This document shows positions 23,001-64,000 of a stretch of DNA of 64,000 nt, in pieces. Location: NCBI GenBank assembly GCA_025024175.1, contig QCXZ01000064.1, positions 37,841,325-37,905,324 on the forward strand, written 5' to 3'. Under the pieces are notes generated by a model. It saw nothing but the letters and a program-made list of their open reading frames with translations, was not told where the DNA came from and did no database searches. Position 1 is the first letter of the stretch, and the number at the start of each line of letters is the position of its first letter. Source of the DNA: Rhyzopertha dominica (taxonomy: Eukaryota; Arthropoda; Insecta; Coleoptera; Bostrichidae). A program made the translations under genes and the position numbers.

Positions 23001-26000
23001 TATTATTTACATTCACCGTCACACAGAATTAAAACTACTTACAATGAACTTTCACAGTTACTTGATATACACATTTTTTCTGACAGTTATCTCAAATTCC
23101 GAAGGAAAGTTTACCAATACTTGTATTCTACATTTTAAAACTTATCGGTTGAAGTTTCCATTGTACATGCTACTCTCCGTTTTTTTGTTTTTTTTTATTC
23201 ATTGGGTGATTTGTAGACTTTATTTAAAATTTAATTGTAATAATTAACTATATAATAGTATTAATTTTATAAATTAACTTTTGGGTCCGTCCTGTTGTAC
23301 CAATCAGTTCCAACTAAATAAATAAATAAATGACGGAGAGATATGTATTACCGAAGCGGCAACATTATGTTAAATCACTTATAACATGCATGTTAAATAA
23401 CAAATTGATGACACATTGTAGGCTAGAATACCTGCTTTGTTATTTTAAGTACAACACCCTGAATATTATTGCATTTTTGAATTCCTTGTGAAAAATAAAT
23501 ACATATCTTGTTGGGTTATTTCATACTTACTGAAACATTTGACTTTTGCNCTGTTCGATGCTTTTTTAAATGTCTCCGAACTTAATCTATTNAGGGAGAT
23601 GCAGTTTTTGCAGATCGATTCTAAAGTAAATGAATAATAATTCTCAAATATTACTTAAATAAATCTTATTACATTGTAAAAGATTTATTGACGCCAGCAT
23701 TTGCTTTTTCAAACAGGATTATTTTTTTTTAATAGAATGGTAGATGCAAAATTAAGTTAAGCAAAGTTAAGTTATTGGTACCTATGTTTTTTTAAATTCT
23801 GCTGGAATATTTTTATTGGTTTATGTGCATTTTAAACTGATTTCAAGTCAACATGAAAAACACTAGAAGAAATGTTTGTAATTAGAATACATAAAACATC
23901 AAAATTTATTAGTAAAGTGGACTGCTCAAACAACAAAATCAAATCAAGAAGCGATATCAAATGGATAAGAACAATAAAATTCAATTATTGTTTTGTCATC
24001 CTATTTGCACTATAGACCTAAACTGGAAGGATCTGTCTGTAGTTAGCTGTACTTAAGTCATCATATCACAGACATACATTTTATTTAATTACTATGTCAT
24101 AGTAAAGAGATCTACCAGTAGTGACCAAAAATTATAAAAAGTATTTTGTTTATGTCTAATTATTTGCAGAATTTAGGCACTTATATGGTTTATCGCCAAT
24201 ACATCAACAGAATATTTCAAAATCTGCCAAACATACTGCATTTCTTCAGAACCTGTATAAACTATTTTAAAATTGTATAGCTTAATTAACCAGGAAGTAT
24301 TGGTTATATGTGTTTATTAAACAGTTGCAAACGAAAACGAAAAGTGAGATAGGCATCTGACTAATGAACATATTGCAATAAATAAATATAGTCTGCTAAT
24401 TTTATACTTATCTTGATTTTTCTGTCTAGATGATAAACTAATTATACATATACTAAATTATTAAAATTTTGTCCATTTTAACTATATTTAAAAAGACTGT
24501 TTTTTTATTCATTCTTAATAACTTTATTCTCATCAACCCTAAGTGGCTGTAGTTGACCATAGACTATAACCGTTGTCTGAATATTATATTATTCAGACAA
24601 CGCTATAACTAAGTGAAATATTTTTAAAACATTAATAACAAATATAAAGAACATATAAAAAGTTTAAAATGTAACTAATTTATGCTGATGTCTTATATTA
24701 CAAATTTGTTTCCAATTCTCAAGGTTTGTCCAAAAAATGATGAATGTTTGGACGAAGGCGATGGAAAAACTTCTGCGTCACCAACACTGCTTCGTCCACC
24801 AGGGGAGAAGAGCCATAGCACTCCTGGTACCCCACACATGTCACACAGTCAGATGTCTCCACTGCACAATTCTAGGTACCACAGTCCGAAAACGGGCTCA
24901 CCTGCAACTGGTAGCCCAACCAATGCACAAACTAGGGGGTCCTTTAGGAAAAGGAATAAGTCTGCTGGAGCCATTACAAAATCAACGTATGAGCAGTACG
25001 AGGATAAACCATTACCCGCTCTTAGGCAGTATGTAGTTCTAAAATATTTAATAGTAATTTCGATTAAAACATTTTCATTGCTTCATCAATTCGATCGCTG
25101 TGTATTCAGATTTTTTGTTGATATTGAAAACCTATATTAAGCTAATTAAGTTTTGTGTTTTTATAAAGTTTCTATCTTTAATTTGTAACATTTACAATTT
25201 TGATATTAATATAAAATGTACCTTGGAGTTTGTTCCATCGCTAGAAATTTGAATAGTAAATATTCAAATACGAGTATTTACGAGTGCGGTATACTGTCTA
25301 TATTTGTGTTTTTGTGTTGTAGGTATTACTCAGTCCTTGTATGTCTGTCCTGTTGATTACACATGTGCTTATGTTTTTTTGTATATGTATCATTTCCAAA
25401 AATTGTCTTTTACGTTTATGTGGTTCTGTAGCAATAATTTTGGTGTTATCAAACTCAAAAGTTTGATTAGTTAGTTCTTGATGTTTTTTCAAAGCAGTGT
25501 AGTTTTTATTATTTTTATGTTGTTGTATCCTGTTTTTTAGGTATTGTCCCGTTTGCCCTATATATTGTTTGTTGCATTGTTTACACTGTATACTGTATAT
25601 TGTGTATATTCTTGTATTGTACTGAGTTTTTGTTTTTAATGGTGTGTAGAACTGTTTAATTGTGTTTATTGGTTTATATGTATTTTTACTTTGATAACAC
25701 CAAAAATTATTGCTGCAGAACCACATAAATGTAAAAGAAATAATACATATACAAAAAAACATAAGCACATGTGTAAACGACAGGACAGACGTGCAAGGAC
25801 TGGGTAATACCTACAACACAAAAACACACATATAAACATTATATCACACTCACAAACACTCGTATTTTAAGAGTTGCTTTTCAAATAATTATAGGAATTG
25901 TACAAACTCCAAGGTATATTTTAAAATTGTTAATGTTATCGTCAAATTGTAAATGTCAATTTGCCAGTTATAATATAAAAAGTTTAATATAAGAAAAAGA

Positions 26001-29000
26001 TCTAAATGAAGATCAAAACCTTATAAAAACACAAAACTTTAATATAATTATTAGCAGCCTAAACCTACAAAAATAAACTCGAGCAATAACAAAAATACTC
26101 CACAAAATAAACACTATATCTAATTTAAACGTATATCTTCGACATTTTCTTAATGTCTAGCGGTTATAGGTGCTTCGTTTCTTTTTGTTGCTGTTATTAG
26201 CTTTGAGTAAAGAATTTTATTTCTGTCCAGGTTTCTTATAAGATCGTTCATGTCAATACAAAAAATCCGCAGTTGGTTGTTTTAAAAACAGAATGATGTA
26301 TGATTGAATTGATCTAGTAAGCCATCGAAATAAGAAACAGCTTCTTAAAGTAATCAATTAACCGTTGCCTGTTTAAACTACTACTAGTAGCATGTTACAG
26401 AACTTCATCCGAGTTTTGTTTAGAAATACCTAAAGTTATATAAATATGAGCATGTCGAAATGTAACTAGTATTGATAATAATTTTTAAATGATTGCTAAT
26501 GGTATCAGTACTAGTGACTTTTTTTAAATGGTGATAAAATAAGTCTAAAAATTTGTAGAATGTTTTAAAGATCGCGATTCCACTAGTGATCATTTTCTAA
26601 TAACATCTTCCTATTTTTTTAAATCTCCGTTTGTATGATAGCTCACAAACAAATGAATTTCTGCGAGAATGCCAAATGGAAATGGACTGCAAAATACCCT
26701 CCAAACTTACTGAAAGGGAGAAAAAACAAGCTGCACTCCCAATTTTGGTATTTGGCAACGACCTAGTGGAAAAATTCTATTCCAAACAGTATCTCGACAA
26801 GGAGGAGGGCCTAAACAGACTAAAAGACCAGCTACTGACATACGACAACAGCAGAATGCACACAGCAAACAAAACTGCAAGGGCTGCAGTATTTTTGTTA
26901 CACCGTGCACTGAGAGACAAAGTTTTCTCAGTATACAGCTTGGCAAATGAAGTGATTCGATTGTTTTTTGTGCAGTTTGTCCCAGGAAGGTATGATTTAT
27001 TTTTTCCAAGCAATTCTATAAAAGTGAATTGTTATTAATTATGTAGAGTGTCTCCCGCTGAAGTATCTCGCAGTGTAGACAAAATATTACCAGAACTGTT
27101 GACCAAATCTGGTGATACTAGTGCACGAATTCATCACATGGCAGTTCACACAATTTTAACAATGGCTGATTGTAAAAATGTCAGGTAGGTACAAACTTTT
27201 AACATTCATTGTAGAATGATCTAACTTTTCTAAAGATTAAACTCCACAAAGTTAAACTTATTCTACACTAATAGCCATCATCAGTGCCTAATAATAAGAG
27301 ATTCACAAAAGAATATAAATTAAAAATGACATCGCCAAATTAGAAATAAACAGTCTTACCTTCAAACTAAAAGTAGCCTGCATGCTAACAACACAAACAT
27401 GAATTCAACGATCAAATAAACAATTTAGAATAGAACAACTAAAATCACAAAGTTCACTCAAAATTGTAAAATTACAGTTATCTATAATTTTGAGGATTTG
27501 CTACAAAAATGTAAAGAATTTAAATTATTTACAGTGGCAGTGTGTTTATGTTACAATAAATGATTTGCTAGCGAAGAATTAGTAGTAACGTCAGTGTTTT
27601 TGTATTTCTCATATTCCTATTTGACCAATACGCACAGAATTACAATCATTGCAAGAAAAACTATATACCACCTATCACCTAATAATTCAAAACTGGAATT
27701 TTGTCTTTATTGTGAACAAAATCCAACAGTTATCCATCAATTATTGTCATATTATAACACACTGCTACTGTAAATAATTTAAATTCTTTACATTTATGTA
27801 ACAAATCCTCAAAATTAAATCTTTTAGAATTTTTGGGAATATACAAAATTATAGATAACGGTAATTTTACAATTTTGAATGATCTTTGTAATTTTAGTTG
27901 TCCTGTCCTAAATTCATTATTTGATCATTGAATTCATGTTTGTGCTGTTGGCATGCAGGCTACTTTTCGTTTGAAGTCAAGACTGCTTACTTCCTATTGA
28001 CGTCACTTTTAATTTATACTCTTTTGTGATCTCATGGTAGATATTAGTAGTTGAAAATGCTTATGCCAATTGCAATAAGGTTAATAAAGTTGGACTCTGT
28101 TTAATCTTTAGAAAAGTTACATAACTAAATATCCACTTTGAGTAAATGGATCAGTTTACAATATTTAAACTTGCCTAAGGTATAGATATTATTTCTTGGT
28201 GTTACAAATATACAAACCAAAGTCTAATATTTCGAAAGTTTATTAAATACAATAGAACTCCAATTATCCGAACTCTGACTATCCAAATCGTCTCAGAGAA
28301 AAATTAATTTCTTACTGTCAAGCGGATACGTGATTTGGCTGCGGGAAAACAGATTAAGACAGTCAAAGAATGACTTTCATTTAGTACATAGTAATGTACA
28401 GCACTTGTAAGTATGCTATGTATATAATATTATGTAAGTGTCGCCTTTTCATTTAATTAATTAATAATGCATACACAACCAAAAATAAGTTGTTTTTCTT
28501 GAAAATGCATACGTGGGAAGAAAATCCGAATGGGGTTCGGTTCCAATTGGTTTGGATATTTGGATTTGCACTGTACATGGAAAAAGCAAGGAATTTATAA
28601 CCTAAACTATGTTTTTTTGAAGATTTTTAGTATCAGAAAAATGTTTTAAATATCTCTTTTAACAAAGAATGGATAGCACTATAGGCAGCTTTAAACTAAT
28701 TGAATGTGTCTCATTGTTTTCAATAATTCCAGGGATCTTCATATTATACCCGTACATCTAAGCAGGCCTGTTAGCAGTAGTACCCATCCACGACTAGCAT
28801 TAAGTAGGGCAGAAATGGTAGAACAGTTAATTATTAACCATGGTATTTCAACAGATAAGCAAAGGTACTGATGTAGCTGTTATATATGTATAACAACTTG
28901 CATGAAAGGTAATATTAGATTATCCTTAGACAGTAATCATCAGTTCACTTGTTAAACACATTGTTATCATCAGATGAAAATTTCATCCACTTTTTCTTTT

Positions 29001-30980
29001 TTTGGCAATTAGTGGCCTCACCTGTAGAACTCTTTCTGAATTTGGAGTCAGCGGACTTCATCATCCTGCAGAAGCTGTGAGAAAAGTAGCTGAAAGAATT
29101 TTAGTGCTCGTTTATAAAGTAAATCCTCGTTTAGTTCGTAAACAATTGCCTCCGGATGATGACATCACTAGGAGAAATCTTCTGTATCGACAGCTATTCC
29201 ATGAATTTGACAAAATTGACTTACAGGTAGGTCATCATTTTCTCAAACTGCCCGGCTCTACTACAGTAATCTGATAATTTGTGAAATCTAAAAGTTTTTT
29301 GATATAACTACTTTTCTGCAATTTCTAGAGAAAGAAAGAAATGTTAGAGCGAAACCGCATCATCCAACAAGCAGCAAATCTTGGTTGCTTAAGTCCAGAA
29401 CCAGGATATGCTTATGCTAAGGATGGTGTTAACAAATCTCCCAGTGCTACCAATGTGGGCGAAGTTTTCTCATATGAAAATGGAACATTACCAACAACTG
29501 TCAATGGCCAAAGCAAAAATGGGACTAAGTACCCTGAAAGTGAGAAGCAAAGCAACAGCTCAGCCAGTGCAGTGTCTAGTCCTAGTAGCAATTCAAGAGA
29601 AGAAGAAAAGTAAGTATCTTTTAAATTCCGTAGGAATGAACGAAAATTACATTATTGATAAAAGTAAGCTACATAAAATAATTGTTTGCTACAAATCCTT
29701 TCATTTATTTAGGCACTGCATATTTTGCAATCAGTCTGAATGTAGCATTCTCGCCGTCAGTAATTCAATGAACTCCCACTACTGGCGCTCTTGCCCAATG
29801 TTGGTGCGCTGTAAGGAATGTAGCCAAGTAGTTGAAGTGTCAACATTAACTGACCACTTACTGTCAGAATGTGAGCAAAAGGAGAGCTATACTCAGTGCC
29901 AACAATGCACTGAGGCCTTTAAACTACAAGATTATCAGAACCATGCTATACAATGTATAGGTAAGTAATGAAATTTTTAATTACTCTTCGATATGTTGGA
30001 ACTTAAGGAAAATCTGTATCTAATGTGGCTGCATTTTAAGCATTTTTGGTTGCATATTACACCCTCAAAAAGCTGCTTCATCCGAATTTTTGCACACATA
30101 TTTTATAAAAAATTAGCGAACTTCCCATAAAATGCTCTCACTTTAACTCAGTTTCTAAATACCACTCTAATTAATTGATAATTAGGTATCAGATGGAACT
30201 CTGGCCATATCCATACTGTAGTGGTGCTTAAGCAATTTGAAATGGAAATAGCAGTTTTGCTTAACTGCAGTGTTTTTGTCTCAGCATTCCCTCTTGTTCC
30301 CGGTAGGTTAGGCTGGTCTGGGTATGGGTACAAAATACCCTTTACAACTATAGTACTCAGTGTATTCCGATCTACTTCTCATAACAGATTTCAACAATGC
30401 TGATTATTTCCAGGACCGACCGAATAAGCAACCATGATCAGATATAAATCATCTTTACAAATACAGAAATATGAAAATGCAAAATTTGCATATGAATCAC
30501 TACACAACATTTATTTATTTATGACATCAAAATTGTTGTAATTTGTTTCATTTAAATAGCAACCCAAATAAGAACAAATATTTTACAAAATATGAAAAAA
30601 TGTGTAACTGACCAGAATTGTTAAACTATTTAATTAGAATTTGGGTGTGATAACCTGTGAACTACATTTATCACTCTAATACCAACATTATAAATATATT
30701 TTTCGCAATAAGTTTCTTTTTGCAAGACCCTTTCACAACACTTACACTTTCATCTCTTGCTGAACAAAGATGTATCAAGTGTTGAACAATGCAAATAAGG
30801 AAGTTTACAATGTTTTTTTTTATAGAATTGACTGATGGATGTTTAAGATGTCCATTGTGTCACACCAATCTGGAGGAAGAGGAGATGATGTGGAAGAAAC
30901 ATCTGATGGGTGAAAAACCATGTCTGATGAATACAAGGATAAAACATCACACATCAAAACAAGTTACTATAAAAACTTAA
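17086..30980 (+). CDS. CEP104: CEP104 (FAP256), ciliary-tip and centriolar TOG protein
   Basis: Twelve exons join in frame into 891 residues: 17086-17125, 17177-17341, 17397-17834, 17885-18096, 24724-25028, 26642-26989, 27047-27184, 28733-28864, 29013-29226, 29329-29609, 29713-29960, 30826-30980. Vertebrate CEP104 is about 925 residues. Residues 1-150 are the jelly-roll domain (HGPTVKGWRSPKNCEYPLEI, then IQFLAHQYL). Residues 215-285 form a charged coiled coil. Residues 286-386 are a Ser/Pro-rich linker ending in PLPALR. Residues 387-664 are the TOG-type helical repeats, and 758-891 are a Cys/His zinc-finger array (CIFCNQSE, CKEC, CQQC, CPLCH). The protein acts at microtubule plus ends at the ciliary tip and binds tubulin and CP110 partners (family knowledge). 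Intron 4 is 6.6 kb and holds two LINEs; introns 5 and 7 hold PLEs. The exon 6 acceptor is the least certain border. Confidence 0.93.
18650..19860 (+). mobile_element. 5'-truncated Jockey/CR1-type LINE
   Basis: One open frame from about 18660 to 19635 carries reverse transcriptase blocks in order: FSSAFDRLDH, SGVPQGSVLGPLLF, then LLYADDLKLF with the YADD active site, then the thumb region (DLGVIFDRNLSF, LEYCSVVWAPGY). Endonuclease and upstream sequence are missing, as in a typical incomplete reverse transcription product. The 3' end is an (AAATA)n-type tail at 19840-19860. It lies in CEP104 intron 4 on the sense strand. The reverse transcriptase frame is still open, so the insertion may be fairly young. 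Confidence 0.88.
19861..20690. other. Sequence between two LINEs, unassigned
   Basis: This stretch of CEP104 intron 4 contains only short open frames on the minus strand that match nothing I know, and an alternating TATACATATACATATG run near 20471-20490. I cannot say whether it is the 5' part of the next LINE or older intron. Confidence 0.35.
20690..23333 (+). mobile_element. Jockey-type LINE, frame-broken, second copy
   Basis: The segment starts within an endonuclease/exonuclease/phosphatase domain (FIVCGDFNLPGICW near 20780, then NTLDLIFNN). It runs through the linker to reverse transcriptase: VENYRPISKLCIFGKLFESI, QHGFIANRSAETN, TDFSKAFDKVDH, SGVPQG, MYADDLKIY, and a thumb with LNYCSVIWNPCYN. 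It ends in AAATA repeats at 23315-23333. Reading-frame breaks occur near 21000, 21260, 21615, 22240 and 22450. Two Ns fall at 22558 and 22570. The element differs in sequence from the LINE at 18650-19860. Confidence 0.87.
23334..24723. other. End of CEP104 intron 4, mostly featureless
   Basis: AT-rich sequence without coding signal. The only structure seen is a strong hairpin at 24571-24602. The acceptor before exon 5 follows TTTCCAATTCTCAAG. Confidence 0.5.
24571..24602. repeat. Perfect 12-bp inverted repeat (hairpin)
   Basis: CGTTGTCTGAAT at 24571-24582 is exactly complementary to ATTCAGACAACG at 24591-24602, separated by an 8-base loop ATTATATT. It lies 121 bases upstream of CEP104 exon 5. 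It could be the remains of a palindromic MITE or a pre-mRNA structure near the splice acceptor. Confidence 0.6.
25138..26190. mobile_element. Penelope-like element, head-to-head arms with GIY-YIG domain (PLE-B)
   Basis: The minus arm (25138-25686) encodes the PLE C-terminus: CKQCNKQYIGQTGQYLKNRI is the GIY-YIG nuclease core and EPHKRKRQFLEMIHI the end of the domain. The plus arm (25687-26190) repeats the end of that coding region (EPHKCKR) and the 3' tail in the opposite direction. The first arm starts about 110 bp after CEP104 exon 5. An open frame at 25298-25768 (minus) runs across the junction, so its first 27 codons are antisense PLE sequence. Reverse transcriptase is absent. Confidence 0.8.
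27222..28165. mobile_element. Penelope-like element, inverted arms (PLE-C)
   Basis: The left arm (27222-27760) in minus orientation resembles the PLE at 38905-39590: both have AAATGATTTGCTA, GAATTACAATCATTGC-like and GGAATTTTGTCTTTATT blocks around a degenerate GIY-YIG region. The right arm (27765-28165) is the reverse complement of the left arm's outer half; for example AACTTTTCTAAAGATTAAAC at 27223-27242 is mirrored at 28100-28122. It fills much of CEP104 intron 7 and has no intact frame. Confidence 0.72.
28250..28573. mobile_element. Pogo/Tigger-like MITE
   Basis: A 324-bp element flanked by TA at 28248-28249 and 28574-28575. The left end reads CAATAGAACTCCAATTATCC and the right end, read inward, CAGTGCAAATCCAAATATCC. 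These are imperfect terminal inverted repeats of the pogo/Tigger type. There is no transposase coding. It sits in CEP104 intron 7, next to PLE-C. Confidence 0.65.
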
Positions 30981-31671
30981 TTTCTAGCTTGTGTGACCAA
31001 TTGAGAGAGCTTAAATGTACAATTTCATCTAGTCAATTCTTATTTTCAAGTACTCATGTCAAACTTTTGAGAATTCTTTCAAGCTAACGACAAATGATTT
31101 TTTGTTTTTCTACCCCGAAAGCTTAATCATTTACTTCAAATGGAGCCGTCCAGGAATATAAAACTGCATCGAAAATAAGGAAACCTGCTTTTTTCAAATT
31201 TACCATGCAATGCATATTAATGTAGGTAAAATTGTTAACAATTAGGAATTGTATGTGTGATCTCAGATTTTTACAGCAGTGATTAAAAGCCAAACACTTA
31301 CTCCTTTCATTTTTCATATTTATGGTGTTGTCTGTTTGTATGCTGTCACCAATGCTAGAACCGAACTTTCTATGACTTCTCGTATATTGTTTACTTTACA
31401 TTTTGCATGGAGGCTAAATTAGGAGTAAGTGAGTAATTGCTTTGCTCATGGGGTATTCCAAAATTGCACCCAAGTTTTTATTCTCCTGTTTCTCACATGT
31501 GCTGCAAACCTTAAGTTCTATCAAAATTTCAAGAAGCTTTGCAGGATTTCACTTATTTCAGTGTAAATTAGTTCAATTTCACTGCTATCTCATACCTGTA
31601 TACAGGTTATTATTATCTGCAATCCTGTTTTTCATTGTTGTATGACCTTCACGATTTTCACTTTTTAATAC

Positions 31672-31677
31672 AATAAA
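31672..31677 (+). promoter_or_regulatory. Candidate poly(A) signal of CEP104
   Basis: AATAAA, about 690 bases after the CEP104 stop codon. It is a clear candidate that I noticed, but a nearer variant signal cannot be excluded. Confidence 0.35.
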
Positions 31678-32140
31678 ATAATTTATTTTACGGTAGCACA
31701 AATAAGTTATATGTGATATTTTCAATTCATATGTTATGAATGTTAAAGTAATTATTATTGATATTTTTGGCTTTATTGTTTTATGTACTCATTTTTACAT
31801 TTTTCTGCATTTCCGAGAAAAATTAGGAATGTAGTAACTAAGTTAAAAAAAATGTTTTTAATTGCATCTGTTTGTCTCATATATTACTGTATTTATTTTA
31901 ATACTGTAAGCAGCAGTAACTTCTAATCATGCTATAATTATCACATCTTACAAATGAAATCAGAAGCAAGCTTATTTTTTAATGTACCTACTCCTAATAA
32001 TTGTTCAGCAATTTTTTTACATTTTCACTATTCATATTCATAATTTTCGATAATGTTAATAGGTTCTATACATTTTGCCAAAATTATTGAGAACCTAACA
32101 GCAATTATAAGCTTCCCCTGCAATACTTATGAAAGTCACC

Positions 32141-32146
32141 TTTATT
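32141..32146 (-). promoter_or_regulatory. Poly(A) signal AATAAA of NSUN2
   Basis: The minus strand reads AATAAA here, 35 bases downstream of the NSUN2 TAA at 32181-32183, a usual spacing for a compact 3' UTR. Confidence 0.55.
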
Positions 32147-32180
32147 AATGTTAATATGTAAACAATAAATGCAATTTTAC

Positions 32181-45372
<13,192 letters not shown>

Positions 45373-46126
45373 AATGAAAGAAAGTAATAAAAGTACACGG
45401 TTTTCCTTAATGATTACGTTAATATTAAATGTCCTACAATGAAAAAAAATGCAAGGGTTTAATTCAAACTATAAATCCATCCACTACAATGCATTCACAT
45501 GCTATTTCAAAATGTGGTTATGTAAAACGTCATGCGTCAAACCCATAGAAAAAGTCAAACCTTCAATAAAAAAATACTAATCTCAGTTGTCATTTTACGT
45601 CATTTCAGCAGCATTGCCAATGTTAAAAATTTCCAGTAGATTATTGATGAGCTTATTTTTATATTACTCGTTAATCTTTGTTTTTACCTATAATTCATAA
45701 TTTTTAACCACGTCTAAAATTTTGTTTACAGTTAATGCTGTACATTTATACATATAAGCTCTTTGTAGATATAACAAATTAATAAGTTCTCTCTAAAACT
45801 AAAAGAAAGCTTTTGTATAATAATATTTATTGATGAGCTGATAAACAAATTTCTATTCTGGAGCAGAAATACTAATGTTAATATGTAATCGAATTTGACG
45901 TTAAAATTAGTACTAGTGATTGCTATGATGAAATACATTCCTTGGTGTGCTAAATAAAATTCCATGTAATAAAGCTTGACAACGTTGTATTTATCAATGC
46001 TTTGTTCTTCCACCAATCCCAGGAAATCCAAGCGAGAGAGTCGCGAACCATGCACAACGCGGGACTATCGTTCAGCTCCGCGCTGGCAACGGCGCGGAGT
46101 GTACCAGTGTCGTTGAAGCCGTCAAA
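45373..46126. promoter_or_regulatory. Shared upstream region of divergent NSUN2 and RPB1
   Basis: The 754 bases between the two start codons must hold both promoters. The 100 bases before the RPB1 ATG are much more GC-rich than the surroundings (GCGAGAGAGTCGCG near 46030, GCTCCGCGCTGGC near 46074). A TTCAGCTC initiator-like stretch lies near 46069. No TATA box is convincing. The RPB1 start has a strong context (CAAAATGGCG). Confidence 0.55.

Positions 46127-64000
<17,874 letters not shown>

Larger units (their letters stand above)
30981..32180. other. Convergent 3' regions of CEP104 and NSUN2
   Basis: The two genes end facing each other, 1.2 kb apart. No gene or repeat is recognised between them. 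An AATAAA on the plus strand at 31672-31677 could end CEP104 transcripts. On the minus strand AATAAA at 32141-32146 is 35 bases past the NSUN2 stop. Confidence 0.5.

Noticed and set aside
23315..23333. AAATA repeat as an independent microsatellite
   Set aside because: It sits exactly at the 3' end of a LINE, as does the one at 19840-19860, so it is the element tail.

Overview
The window looks like draft nuclear DNA from an insect, possibly a beetle (order is a weak guess). It is AT-rich, its genes have spliceosomal introns with GT..AG borders, the RNA polymerase II subunit is arthropod-like, and the introns are full of Penelope-like elements, mariner/Tc, hAT and pogo-like transposons, Jockey-type LINEs and a tRNA-derived SINE. 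Single isolated N bases occur, for example at 22558, 36834 and 58104. There are no bacterial, CRISPR or rRNA features.

Four protein-coding genes are supported by exon chains that I spliced by hand and that stay in frame. (1) 1273-14683 (+): a type I membrane protein of about 1026 residues with a signal peptide, a farnesoic-acid-O-methyltransferase-like (PF12248-like) ectodomain, a MAM-like module, about five fibronectin III domains, one membrane segment and a short tyrosine-bearing tail. (2) 17086-30980 (+): CEP104, a ciliary-tip/centriole protein of 891 residues in 12 exons. (3) 32181-45372 (-): NSUN2, a tRNA/mRNA m5C methyltransferase of 683 residues in 11 exons, convergent with CEP104. (4) 46127 to beyond the right edge (+): RPB1, the largest RNA polymerase II subunit, in 19 exons so far; the window stops inside the C-terminal heptad repeat. 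NSUN2 and RPB1 diverge from a 754-bp shared upstream region. CEP104, NSUN2 and RPB1 are housekeeping genes with no obvious shared pathway.

Most of the rest is mobile DNA in the introns. Penelope-like elements (PLEs) recur in at least five introns, each time as two arms in opposite orientation. The large NSUN2 intron (37552-44765) is a stack of nested insertions: an old repeat family, a PLE pair inside it, and inside one PLE arm a 3.07-kb DNA transposon that encodes a DUF7869-type protein. That transposon has terminal inverted repeats, many subterminal copies of the terminal motif and a CAAC target duplication. It is the best candidate here for an under-described mobile system.

Other elements include a Tc3-like element reduced to its DNA-binding domain but keeping a double-repeat (IR/DR-like) end structure, a hAT element with AATTAC-rich ends, a pogo-like MITE, three fold-back MITEs, two decayed mariners, two broken Jockey-type LINEs and two copies of one SINE family. 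I had no search tools, so family names for transposons rest on motif recognition only.
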